Shown here in pieces: positions 44,430 through 52,262 of a DNA stretch of 64,000 nucleotides. The stretch covers positions 3,534,001 to 3,598,000 of the forward strand of contig NC_014259.1 in NCBI RefSeq assembly GCF_000196795.1, written 5' to 3'. The notes beneath the pieces are model-generated. The model did not search any database. It worked only from the letters and a program-made list of their open reading frames with translations, and had not been told where the DNA came from. Numbering within the stretch: position 1 is the first letter of the stretch; every line of letters begins with the position of its first letter. This DNA is from Acinetobacter oleivorans DR1 (GTDB taxonomy: Bacteria > Pseudomonadota > Gammaproteobacteria > Pseudomonadales > Moraxellaceae). Made by a program: the position numbers and the translations under genes.

Positions 44430-44846
44430 GTGGAACGCTGGTTAGAGTTTATGGGGAATCACCCCATTTTGTTTGGTACGCTCGGAGTCTTGGTCGTGTT
44501 GTTCTTCATTTTTGAAGGTCAACGTAACGGTCGTAAAATTTCACCACAGTCGCTTGGTATTTTAGTGAAAGCGAAAAATGCCATACTCATCGACTTGCGC
44601 GATAGTAAAGACTTCCGTGAAGGTCATATTAGTGGTAGCCGCAATATTCCTTTCAGCCAAATTGCAAGTCATGCTGATGAATTAAAAGCAAGTGACCGTC
44701 CATTAGTATTTATTTGCAACCTCGGGCAAGTCGCTGGTAGTGCTTTGCAAAAAGTTGCTCACCATGACAGCTATCGACTCGATGGTGGCATTAGTAACTG
44801 GAAAGCACAAGGCTTACCTCTTGTAAAAAGCAAACCAAAAGCTTAA
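44430..44846 (+). CDS. Membrane-anchored rhodanese-like protein (YibN-like)
   Basis: A 138-residue protein with one N-terminal transmembrane helix (PILFGTLGVLVVLFFIF, about 12-28) and a single rhodanese domain (ILIDLRDSKDFREGHISGSRNIP), with catalytic Cys96 in FICNLGQVAGSA. The start is a GTG with AGGTG 4 bases before it. The order rhodanese-grxC-secB equals the yibN-grxC-secB operon of E. coli, so it is the YibN counterpart. Confidence 0.92.
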   Translation: MERWLEFMGNHPILFGTLGVLVVLFFIFEGQRNGRKISPQSLGILVKAKNAILIDLRDSKDFREGHISGSRNIPFSQIASHADELKASDRPLVFICNLGQVAGSALQKVAHHDSYRLDGGISNWKAQGLPLVKSKPKA

Positions 44847-44857
44847 GGAGAATTATT

Positions 44858-45115
44858 ATGGCTGCAAATGTCATTGTTTACTCAACTTCTGTATGCCCGT
44901 ATTGTGTTCGTGCTAAACAGTTACTTGAGCGTAAAGGTGTTGCTTACAAAGAAGTAAATCTTTCTGTTGAAGCACCGGAAGTACGTGTTGAATTAATGCA
45001 ACGCACTAATCATCGTACTGTCCCACAAATTTTTATTAACGATCAGTTTATTGGTGGTTTTGACCAACTTTATGCTTTAGAGCGTGAAGGTAAACTCGAC
45101 GAATTATTGGCTTAA
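44858..45115 (+). CDS. grxC: Glutaredoxin 3
   Basis: An 85-residue dithiol glutaredoxin with the CPYC active site (Cys13, Cys16), the cis-proline segment TVPQIFIND and the glutathione-binding GGFDQLYALE. AAGGAG precedes the ATG, 11 bases after the rhodanese gene; secB follows 27 bases later. Confidence 0.96.
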   Translation: MAANVIVYSTSVCPYCVRAKQLLERKGVAYKEVNLSVEAPEVRVELMQRTNHRTVPQIFINDQFIGGFDQLYALEREGKLDELLA

Positions 45116-45142
45116 TCTCGCATCCATATTAAGGAAAAAACA

Positions 45143-45595
45143 ATGAGCGAAGAACAACAAGTTCAACCACAATTAGCTTTAGAGCGTATTTATACAAAAG
45201 ATATTTCTTTTGAGGTTCCTGGGGCGCAGGTTTTTACTAAACAATGGCAACCTGAACTCAATATCAATCTTTCTTCTGCTGCAGAAAAAATTGATCCAAC
45301 TCATTTTGAAGTTTCTTTAAAAGTTGTGGTACAAGCCGATAACGACAACGAAACAGCGTTCATTGTAGATATCACTCAATCAGGTATTTTCTTGATTGAT
45401 AACATCGAAGAAGATCGCTTACCGTATATTTTAGGCGCTTATTGCCCAAATATTTTGTTCCCGTTCTTACGTGAAGCGGTAAATGATTTAGTGACTAAAG
45501 GTAGCTTCCCACAGTTACTTCTTACACCAATCAACTTTGATGCAGAGTTCGAAGCGAATATGCAACGCGCTCAAGCTGTTGAAGGTCAAGCTTAA
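45143..45595 (+). CDS. secB: Protein-export chaperone SecB
   Basis: A 150-residue tetrameric chaperone that keeps preproteins unfolded and hands them to SecA. Typical segments are LALERIYTKDISFEVP, IDVTQSGIFLI-like VDITQSGIFLIDNI, and the C-terminal PYILGAYCPNILFPFLREAV. AAGGAAAA precedes the ATG. Last gene of the operon, ended by a strong terminator. Confidence 0.97.
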   Translation: MSEEQQVQPQLALERIYTKDISFEVPGAQVFTKQWQPELNINLSSAAEKIDPTHFEVSLKVVVQADNDNETAFIVDITQSGIFLIDNIEEDRLPYILGAYCPNILFPFLREAVNDLVTKGSFPQLLLTPINFDAEFEANMQRAQAVEGQA

Positions 45596-45616
45596 TTTTA
45601 TAGCTTGCTCTAAACT

Positions 45617-45645
45617 AAAAAAACCGCGTAATTCGCGGTTTTTTT
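45617..45645. terminator. Bidirectional terminator between secB and the aryl-polyene operon
   Basis: AAAAAAACCGCG (45617-45628), loop TAATT, CGCGGTTTTTTT (45634-45645). It can end both secB and the long leftward operon, whose last stop is at 45664. Confidence 0.93.
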
Positions 45646-45663
45646 ATGTCTGCTATTCGCTTA

Positions 45664-46320
45664 TTAAACATCAAGTGAATGAAGCTTAATTATAGGAAAT
45701 TGAAAACCACGGCAAGATAATGCTGAGCGCCATGCCACTGTTAAAATCATATTACCCACAACGAAGTTTTGATAAGCAAATGTCCCGATCAGTGGATGAG
45801 AACATATTCCGCCACGGTCTGTAGGATGTGCTTGAGTATTTAAAGTATTTAAATCTAAACGGATACCAAGGCCTGAAGCTTTTAGAACAGCCTCTTTTGT
45901 CGTCCAGACTTTAAACCAATATTCTCTATCTTGTTCTAGACTTTGCCATGTTGCATATTCATCAGGATGAAATGCATGCTGCGCTAGAGCTTCCAAACGT
46001 ACTTTACGGTCTAACTCTTCAACGTCTATACCGATATCTTTAACATGCTGACTCATCGCTAAAGCATAATATTGTTGGCTATGAGAGTGATTAAAATTTA
46101 AATCGTGATTCAATAAATAGGGCTTGCCATGCTCATGCTTTGCAAACTCCAAATCCGTTATTTTAATTTGTAATTTCTGTGCTATCAGCTCGTTTCTAAT
46201 ATTATGTATTTGCTGTTTTTTATAATGATTAAATGTACGAAAGTCTGGAAAATCTTGTTTAGATTTTAAAAGAAGCTGGGACAATGTCTGTGTGTAGACT
46301 TCAATATTACGTTTAGACAT
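45664..46320 (-). CDS. 4'-phosphopantetheinyl transferase (Sfp/AcpT type)
   Basis: A 218-residue transferase that would add the phosphopantetheine arm to acyl carrier proteins. Diagnostic motifs: DIGIDVEEL with Mg ligands Asp99 and Glu101, and FKVWTTKEAVLKASGLGI with Glu143 and Lys147. The N-terminal FAKHEHGKPYL and NFNHSHSQQYYALAMS are also typical of the Sfp/AcpT type. It is the last gene of the aryl-polyene operon, 24 bases after the preceding one, so its likely clients are the two carrier proteins encoded at 61048-61568. Confidence 0.92.
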   Translation of the reverse strand: MSKRNIEVYTQTLSQLLLKSKQDFPDFRTFNHYKKQQIHNIRNELIAQKLQIKITDLEFAKHEHGKPYLLNHDLNFNHSHSQQYYALAMSQHVKDIGIDVEELDRKVRLEALAQHAFHPDEYATWQSLEQDREYWFKVWTTKEAVLKASGLGIRLDLNTLNTQAHPTDRGGICSHPLIGTFAYQNFVVGNMILTVAWRSALSCRGFQFPIIKLHSLDV

Positions 46321-46344
46321 TATCCCGACCTTATTTAAAATTAA

Positions 46345-46779
46345 TTAGAACTTAACCACATCGCCTTTTAAGGTAACACCCGCCATCATGGCACCTTTAT
46401 AGCAATCGTAAGTTGTCGTACTTGTAGTTTCATTGGCTTTAAAATAGCTCACAATATTGGTAACAGCGTTTGCACCTTGTGCTTTAGCATTGTTTTGCAT
46501 TTGGATCAGTGCTGAACGTAAAACCCAGTCACAAGACGTTGCTGCTGACTTACCAAAACCATTGGTTTTTTTATTGGTTACCGCATCTTTTTGAATAATT
46601 TTACCGCCAGTCTTTGTACCCTTTAAATAAAACTTTACTGAACCATCTAAAGTCCCATCTGCAACTGCACGGTCTACAGCTTCTTTAAAATTTAACTGAT
46701 GTACTTCATCTCCAGCCTGAACAGTGGCAGTAAAACCCGCACTTAGCATTGCTACAAATAAAAGTTTTTTATTTAACAT
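46345..46779 (-). CDS. Exported protein of the aryl-polyene operon, function unknown
   Basis: A 144-residue protein with a signal peptide (MLNKKLLFVAMLSAGFTATV, cleavage near QAG). The mature part holds two cysteines (ATSCDWVLRS and TYDCYKGAMMAG) and a region QNNAKAQGANAVTNIVSYFK. That segment resembles YbjQ-like or so-called excinuclease-ATPase-like secreted proteins, which is a misleading database label. AAGGAAC precedes the ATG, 11 bases after the ketosynthase. Possibly an envelope accessory factor for the polyene lipid. Confidence 0.7.
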   Translation of the reverse strand: MLNKKLLFVAMLSAGFTATVQAGDEVHQLNFKEAVDRAVADGTLDGSVKFYLKGTKTGGKIIQKDAVTNKKTNGFGKSAATSCDWVLRSALIQMQNNAKAQGANAVTNIVSYFKANETTSTTTYDCYKGAMMAGVTLKGDVVKF

Positions 46780-46790
46780 TGTTGTGTTCC

Positions 46791-48017
46791 TTATTGTTTA
46801 ACACGTTTAAAAATAAGCGAAGTATTAATTCCGCCAAAAGCAAAGTTATTGCTCATAATAATGTCAGCATCCAAAGTTCTCGGCTGCTGAACGATATAAT
46901 CCAGATCACCACACAATGGGTCGATTTCATCTAGGTTTAAAGTTGGAATGAAACGGCCACGATTCATCATTTCAATGCTCAGCCAAGCTTCAATAGCTCC
47001 ACACGCCCCCAGCGTATGTCCAAAGTAGCTTTTTAAAGAGCTGATTGGTTTACGTCCTAAAACTGTTGCTGTCGCCTGACTTTCAGCTATATCCCCCTGA
47101 TCAGTTGAGGTGCCATGTGCATTTACATAAGCGATGTCTTTTGCGTCTACAGATGCATCTTTAAGTGCCAATTGCATACAGCGCCCCATCATCTCGGCGT
47201 CTGGTTTAGTTACATGTTGACCATCAGTATTGCTACCGTAGCCAATCACCTCTGCATAGATATGAGCACCTCGAGCTTTGGCATGTTCGTATTCTTCTAA
47301 AATTAAACAGCCTGCCCCTTCACCAATCACCAATCCATCTCGCTTAGCATCAAATGGACGCGGTGTTTTTTCTGGTTGGTCATTCATGCCACTGGTCGCG
47401 AACAATACATCAAAAACCGCTGCACCTGCTGCACTAAGTTCCTCAGCACCACCTGCAATCATGACCTGTTGTTTGCCATATTTAATCGCTTCATAGGCTT
47501 GCCCAATGGCCATAGAGCCAGAAGTACATGCACTTGAGGTCGGTAAAGTTAAGCCTTTTAGACCAAAATATACGGTCATGTTCACCGCACTTGTGTGGGC
47601 CATCATACGAATATAGGTTGTTGCGTTGATCTTACTCATGCTTTGATGAAGCAACATGCTAGCAAACTCACCCACGGCCTCTACGCTACCCGCAGAAGAA
47701 CCAAAAGCAACACCGGCTTCGCCACTAGACAAAATTTCATGCCCAAGCAAACCAGCATTTTGTAAGGCAGTTTCCGCACAAACCACAGACATGAGCGCTA
47801 CACGCCCCATCCCACGGGTAACCTTACGGTTAAAATGTTTTGGAACATGGAATGTTTCAACAGGGCCAGCAAGCTTCGTCCGAAGATCAACATATTGCTC
47901 CCACTCTGGCATGTAGCGTATACCGCTTTTGGCAGCGTCAAATCGAGCAAAGATCTCATCGGAGGTTTCACCTAAAGAGGTAATTCCTGCCATTCCCGTC
48001 ACGACCACACGTTTCAT
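46791..48017 (-). CDS. Beta-ketoacyl-ACP synthase (FabF-like) of the aryl-polyene cluster
   Basis: A 408-residue ketosynthase with the full Cys-His-His triad: Cys164 in SSACTSGSMA, His301 in NAHGTSTDQGD, His334 in SYFGHTLGACGAIE. It would condense malonyl-ACP with the growing aryl polyene. The ATG overlaps the stop of the ketoreductase gene by one base (TGATG). In characterised clusters two ketosynthase-type proteins work as a pair; the other here is at 49191-50393. Confidence 0.92.
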   Translation of the reverse strand: MKRVVVTGMAGITSLGETSDEIFARFDAAKSGIRYMPEWEQYVDLRTKLAGPVETFHVPKHFNRKVTRGMGRVALMSVVCAETALQNAGLLGHEILSSGEAGVAFGSSAGSVEAVGEFASMLLHQSMSKINATTYIRMMAHTSAVNMTVYFGLKGLTLPTSSACTSGSMAIGQAYEAIKYGKQQVMIAGGAEELSAAGAAVFDVLFATSGMNDQPEKTPRPFDAKRDGLVIGEGAGCLILEEYEHAKARGAHIYAEVIGYGSNTDGQHVTKPDAEMMGRCMQLALKDASVDAKDIAYVNAHGTSTDQGDIAESQATATVLGRKPISSLKSYFGHTLGACGAIEAWLSIEMMNRGRFIPTLNLDEIDPLCGDLDYIVQQPRTLDADIIMSNNFAFGGINTSLIFKRVKQ

Positions 48018-48742
48018 CAGATGAGTCCCCCATTTACAGAAATAACCTGTCGGGTTACATAAGAAGCTTCATCTGAACACAAGAATTTCACCACACTCGC
48101 CACTTCATCGACCTGTCCCATGCGTTGCAACGGAATCATTTTAAGCGCATGTTCTTTGACTTCCTCTGTCACCATTTCAGTCTCGATCAACCCTGGTGCA
48201 ACACAGTTCACAGTAATTTTTCGCTTCGCCAATTCGAGTGCCAAAGCCTTGGTCGCACCAATCAAACCTGCTTTTGCAGCACTGTAGTTAACCTGACCAC
48301 GGTTACCCATAATCCCAGAAACCGAAGATAAGGTGACAATACGACCACCTTTACGCAAATGAATCATTGGCATAACTAATGGTTTTAATACGTTATAAAA
48401 ACCGTCTAGGGACGTTGAAATAACTTCATCCCAATCTTGATCGGTAAGTGCAGGAAAAGCTCCATCATGGGTAAGACCTGCATTCAATACAACGCCATAG
48501 AATCCGCCATGCTTCTCTACATCTTGTTCTAAAATTTGTTGAACCGTCTGGCGTTCATTTACATCAAACATTAGATAATGGCTATTTTGTCCTAATGCTT
48601 GAATCTCTTGTACGACTTGCTCAGCCTCTGCCTGACGCGAACGTGCATGTACGGTCACATCAAAACCAGCCTTTGCTAGTTGTAATGCAATCGCTTTCCC
48701 AATTCCTCGACTTGAACCTGTTACTAAAATTCGTCTTGTCAC
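48017..48742 (-). CDS. 3-ketoacyl-ACP reductase (FabG-like) of the aryl-polyene cluster
   Basis: A 241-residue SDR with TGSSRGIG (8-15), LNAG, LSSVSGIMG and the catalytic YSAAK, ending in SYVTRQVISVNGGLI like FabG. It would reduce the ketone after each polyene condensation. The start is a GTG with AGGAAT upstream. It lies 23 bases after the dehydratase gene and overlaps the following ketosynthase, so its function is tied to the cluster rather than to general fatty-acid synthesis. Confidence 0.92.
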   Translation of the reverse strand: MTRRILVTGSSRGIGKAIALQLAKAGFDVTVHARSRQAEAEQVVQEIQALGQNSHYLMFDVNERQTVQQILEQDVEKHGGFYGVVLNAGLTHDGAFPALTDQDWDEVISTSLDGFYNVLKPLVMPMIHLRKGGRIVTLSSVSGIMGNRGQVNYSAAKAGLIGATKALALELAKRKITVNCVAPGLIETEMVTEEVKEHALKMIPLQRMGQVDEVASVVKFLCSDEASYVTRQVISVNGGLI

Positions 48743-48765
48743 AATGTATTCCTAATTCTTTGTGG

Positions 48766-49191
48766 TTATTCAAATGGTGATTCTGTTGGCTCAAATACAC
48801 TTAACGTTGCTTGAATGCAGTGCTCAGCATATTGAATTTCACAGGAAAATTGCCCAAGTCCTTCATGAAAATATTGTTGTTCTATTTGAATGATCAATCG
48901 TGAACCCAAGGCGAAGTAAGGGATTGGTAAATTTAATTTACGCGTTCCCAATAAAAAACCGACTTTTGGCGCTTGTTTTGACTGCTGACCTTGCCAGCCT
49001 GAATAAGCACTAATCGTTTGTGCCATAATTTCAATGCTTGCCCATGTCGGCAAACCTTCTGCTTCACAAAACATCAGCTCTGGCGTAATCGTGAGTTCTG
49101 CTTGCGCTCGCCCTTCTGCAACCTCGGTTAAATGGTCAATAAATACCATCGGTTGCTCATGAGGAATATATTGAATTGCATCCAGTTTCAC
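48766..49191 (-). CDS. Hot-dog fold 3-hydroxyacyl-ACP dehydratase of the aryl-polyene cluster
   Basis: A 141-residue FabA/FabZ-like single hot-dog protein. The central helix carries GLPTWASIEIMAQTISAYSGW, where Glu54 fits the acidic catalytic position of FabZ/FabA; a histidine in PHEQPMVFIDH may complete the site. It would dehydrate the 3-hydroxyacyl intermediate to form each double bond. The start is a GTG overlapping the TAG of the upstream ketosynthase, with GGAGTG ahead. Confidence 0.85.
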   Translation of the reverse strand: MKLDAIQYIPHEQPMVFIDHLTEVAEGRAQAELTITPELMFCEAEGLPTWASIEIMAQTISAYSGWQGQQSKQAPKVGFLLGTRKLNLPIPYFALGSRLIIQIEQQYFHEGLGQFSCEIQYAEHCIQATLSVFEPTESPFE

Positions 49192-50393
49192 TAGGGCTTC
49201 ACTCCAAAAACAAGACTAATATTACTTCCCCCAAAAGCGAAAGAATTACTCATGACATAGCGAATGGATTGTTTTAGTTCAGCTTCTTGCACATAGTTTT
49301 GGTCAGCCAAATCTGGATCAATCTCAACACTTTGATGTAAAGGCAACCAACTTTGATCTTTTAAAACTTGCTCACAAACAAAAGCTTCGATGGCACCCGC
49401 TGCACCTAGACAATGTCCCGTTTTATGTTTTGTACTACTTAAAGCCACTGGGTAATCCCCAAAAACTTGTCTTACAGCCTTAATTTCCATTGCATCATTT
49501 TGTGGAGTTGCTGTTCCATGCAAATTGATATAACCCACCTCTTGAGCGGAAATATGTGCCATATCTAATGCACGTTGCATAGCTAAAGCGGCACCTTTAC
49601 CTTCAGGGTGCGGGGCTGAAATGTGCCATGCATCCATGGACTCACCCGCCCCCATTAACATGACAGGTGCTTGTTCTTTACTTAGTACAAAAAACGCAGC
49701 GGCTTCACCAATATTAATACCATCACGGTTTAGACCGCAGGGTTGGCAAATATGTTCAGATAAACTTTCTAGGCTATTAAACCCATTTAGAGTCAACTTA
49801 CACAAGGTATCGACGCCACCGACTAGCACAACATCGGCTAAATCTGCGTGAAGTAATCTCTGCCCTGCAGCTAATGCTTTAGCGCTTGAAGAACAAGCTG
49901 TCGAAATCGTATATGCTGGCCCTTCCCATCCTAAGTACTGCTGTAATGCTTTCGCTAAACAGCTCATTTCTTGAGGATAATGAGATATCGATAGATCGGT
50001 TTGCCCTTGAAAATATTGCTTAAGTAATAATTCATTATCTGCAATACCAGAAGTCGATGTGCCCACCACAATCGCCAAACGTTTATTTTCAAAGGATGCT
50101 GTATAGGCTTTTAACTCTGTTTCAATTTCAGATAATGCGGTTAATGCAAAACGTAGATTACGTGAATCTACAGACCACAAAGCATCAGGTACGCTCGAAC
50201 ATAATGGATGCGTATATTGTCCGACCCAAACATCACGATCAGCGATTAAATCATTACGCAAACTCAAGGTTTGCTGCGGCTGTTCTAATGCCTGTTTAAT
50301 TTGATTAAGTTCGCAGCCTAATGCAGATAAACCAACACTAAATTGTATGCCTACTGCCATTGGAGCTGCATTTTCTGAAGGTAAATGTTTCAT
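49191..50393 (-). CDS. Second beta-ketoacyl synthase of the aryl-polyene cluster
   Basis: A 400-residue ketosynthase with Cys167 in STACSSSAKAL, His292 in NLHGTATPQND and His327 in KTGHCLGAAGAIE. Because the catalytic Cys is kept, it is not a classic inactive chain-length factor. It may form a heterodimer with the ketosynthase at 46791-48017 or prime the chain. ATG overlaps the DUF3261 gene stop (ATGA). Confidence 0.9.
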   Translation of the reverse strand: MKHLPSENAAPMAVGIQFSVGLSALGCELNQIKQALEQPQQTLSLRNDLIADRDVWVGQYTHPLCSSVPDALWSVDSRNLRFALTALSEIETELKAYTASFENKRLAIVVGTSTSGIADNELLLKQYFQGQTDLSISHYPQEMSCLAKALQQYLGWEGPAYTISTACSSSAKALAAGQRLLHADLADVVLVGGVDTLCKLTLNGFNSLESLSEHICQPCGLNRDGINIGEAAAFFVLSKEQAPVMLMGAGESMDAWHISAPHPEGKGAALAMQRALDMAHISAQEVGYINLHGTATPQNDAMEIKAVRQVFGDYPVALSSTKHKTGHCLGAAGAIEAFVCEQVLKDQSWLPLHQSVEIDPDLADQNYVQEAELKQSIRYVMSNSFAFGGSNISLVFGVKP

Positions 50394-50935
50394 GGCGTAG
50401 GACTTTCTTCTGACTGTAAGGTGTTCTCAATCGAACTCAACGTCATGGTATAAGGGACTTGTTCATTAATCAATTCAATGCTTCCTTGTCCCTGTTTAAG
50501 CTGCAACACAGGTTGCTTTTCAATATAAACAACCTGCTTGTCTGCTTGTTGTTTCATCTCTACAGCTTGCTGCCCTAAATGCGAAAACTGAGGGTATGTC
50601 GCAAACAAAAGGTCACGCACCACAAACTCAAAAGGCAATAAACGCATTTGATCAATACGCTGTTCAACATGAACCCGATGCCCATCAAACTGTAACTTAA
50701 ATAATTGCTGGCCTGTCAGGCTTAAAGCGACCATATCCAGTACAGCACCCTTTTGCTGTTGATATAACAAGAAGCTAAAACTTTGCTGCTTCCACTGAAC
50801 TTCAACTTGATCTTGCCTTTGATAAGTCTGAGCCTGCCATAGAGGACTTTGCAGCCCTTTAGCATGTGGCATAACCTGACAACCATTTAAAAATATAAAG
50901 CTACTGAGTAATATCGTTGCCCATTTGCGTTGCAT
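50390..50935 (-). CDS. DUF3261-type lipoprotein of the aryl-polyene cluster
   Basis: A 181-residue predicted outer-membrane lipoprotein with lipobox FLNGC (Cys19). The remainder is beta-rich and Gln-rich (VEVQWKQQSFSFLLYQQQKGAVLDMVALSLTG in two parts), fitting the DUF3261 family found in aryl-polyene clusters. It probably helps seat the polyene lipid in the outer membrane with the LolA-like and MMPL proteins. GAGGGATAACC precedes the ATG. Confidence 0.82.
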   Translation of the reverse strand: MQRKWATILLSSFIFLNGCQVMPHAKGLQSPLWQAQTYQRQDQVEVQWKQQSFSFLLYQQQKGAVLDMVALSLTGQQLFKLQFDGHRVHVEQRIDQMRLLPFEFVVRDLLFATYPQFSHLGQQAVEMKQQADKQVVYIEKQPVLQLKQGQGSIELINEQVPYTMTLSSIENTLQSEESPTP

Positions 50936-50937
50936 GG

Positions 50938-52233
50938 TTATCCCTCAAGTACCTGTTCTTGCGCCAAGCCTTCACGACAATATTCTGCCAAGGTGCTGAG
51001 TCTACGTTTGGCATTTTTATGGATTGGATTTTTTTCATCCCACGCATAACCAGCCAATAATGAAGAAATCATACGGCGAATACCTTCATTCTGATTTTGC
51101 GAGAACACTACATCTTGGAACTCGCCTTCGTACCATGACTCAACATAGGCACGAAATACCTGAATGCCGCGGCGTAATGGTTTTTCATATTCTTCTAACC
51201 AGTCGACTTGCTGACCTTGCAAAACTCGCTCAACCAAAGGAACCGCCAAACTTGAAGATTTAAGAGCAATCGTCACACCTGATGAAAAGACCGGATCAAG
51301 AAACTCACCCGCATTACCTAATAGCGCATAGTTACGGTCTGCCAAATGTTTTACATTCGCTGAGTAGCCCACCAAAGTACGTACTTGTGTATCAAACTTT
51401 GCATGGCGCAAGACATGTGACAAGCTTGGTTCATCACCCAAAATACGCTTAAACATTGCCTCAGGTTCATTATCTTCAGCATTTTTGACCGTGTATTTAT
51501 CAAAAAAATCTTGTTCTGCAACAACCCCGAAAGAAGCCCGTCCATCTGCAAATGGAATCAGCCAATACCATGCACGGTGATCTTTTTCATGGACAGTAAT
51601 TAAAATTTTATTACGATCAAACTCTGGATCATCTGTAATTCCATCTTCAATATGGGTAAACAGCGCACGTCGTACCGGAAAATTTGATGGGCTTTCTAAA
51701 TCTAATAACTTTGGCAAAATCCGCCCAAAGCCACTCGCATCTAACAAGAATTTAGTTTGAATCTGATAACGCTGTTGTTCTTCATCAATTACTGTAAGTA
51801 CAGGCTGTTCAGATGCAACATCAACATCTAAAACCTCATGCCCAAAGCGTATATCTGCGCCATAAACTTGAGCCTGTTTTGCTAGTAGGTTGTCAAAATC
51901 TGCACGGCGAACTTGCCAAGTTGTTCCCGGACCATCCGTAAATTTTTCTGTAAAGTCATAAAAGCTACGCTGTTTACCGCGTAGAAAAGCCGCACCATTT
52001 TTAAATTGAAAAGCATATTGCTCAACATGCTCACGGACTGTTTCTAATAAACCAGCCTCTTCTAAAAATGTCATAGACTGTGGTAGCAATGACTCACCAA
52101 TCGAAAAACGAGGGAAATGCTGTTTTTCAATGACCGTAACGGTATAGCCCTTTTTTCGAAGAAGTGCAGCAGCAGAACTACCTGATGGCCCAGCCCCAAT
52201 AATCACGACATCAATTTTTTCTATAGTGCTCAT
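50938..52233 (-). CDS. FAD-dependent oxidoreductase (halogenase/geranylgeranyl-reductase-like)
   Basis: A 431-residue flavoprotein with the dinucleotide motif GAGPSGSS (13-20), FPRFSIGESLLPQS in place of the typical halogenase segment, and ALLGNAGEFLDPVFSSGVTIALKS near 295-318. The halogenase-type WxWxIP signature is replaced by AWYWLIPFADGRASFG, so it could be a hydroxylase or desaturase rather than a halogenase. The reaction on the polyene or its aryl head is unknown. AAGGAAG precedes the ATG. Confidence 0.85.
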   Translation of the reverse strand: MSTIEKIDVVIIGAGPSGSSAAALLRKKGYTVTVIEKQHFPRFSIGESLLPQSMTFLEEAGLLETVREHVEQYAFQFKNGAAFLRGKQRSFYDFTEKFTDGPGTTWQVRRADFDNLLAKQAQVYGADIRFGHEVLDVDVASEQPVLTVIDEEQQRYQIQTKFLLDASGFGRILPKLLDLESPSNFPVRRALFTHIEDGITDDPEFDRNKILITVHEKDHRAWYWLIPFADGRASFGVVAEQDFFDKYTVKNAEDNEPEAMFKRILGDEPSLSHVLRHAKFDTQVRTLVGYSANVKHLADRNYALLGNAGEFLDPVFSSGVTIALKSSSLAVPLVERVLQGQQVDWLEEYEKPLRRGIQVFRAYVESWYEGEFQDVVFSQNQNEGIRRMISSLLAGYAWDEKNPIHKNAKRRLSTLAEYCREGLAQEQVLEG

Positions 52234-52262
52234 AGCACAACTTCCTTTTTAATTTATTCAAA

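Noticed and set aside
46791..49191. Ketosynthase, ketoreductase and dehydratase as housekeeping fatty-acid synthesis genes
   Set aside because: They are embedded among an aromatic lyase, ligase, lipid transport and glycosyltransferase genes, and carry dedicated acyl carriers, so a specialised pathway fits better.
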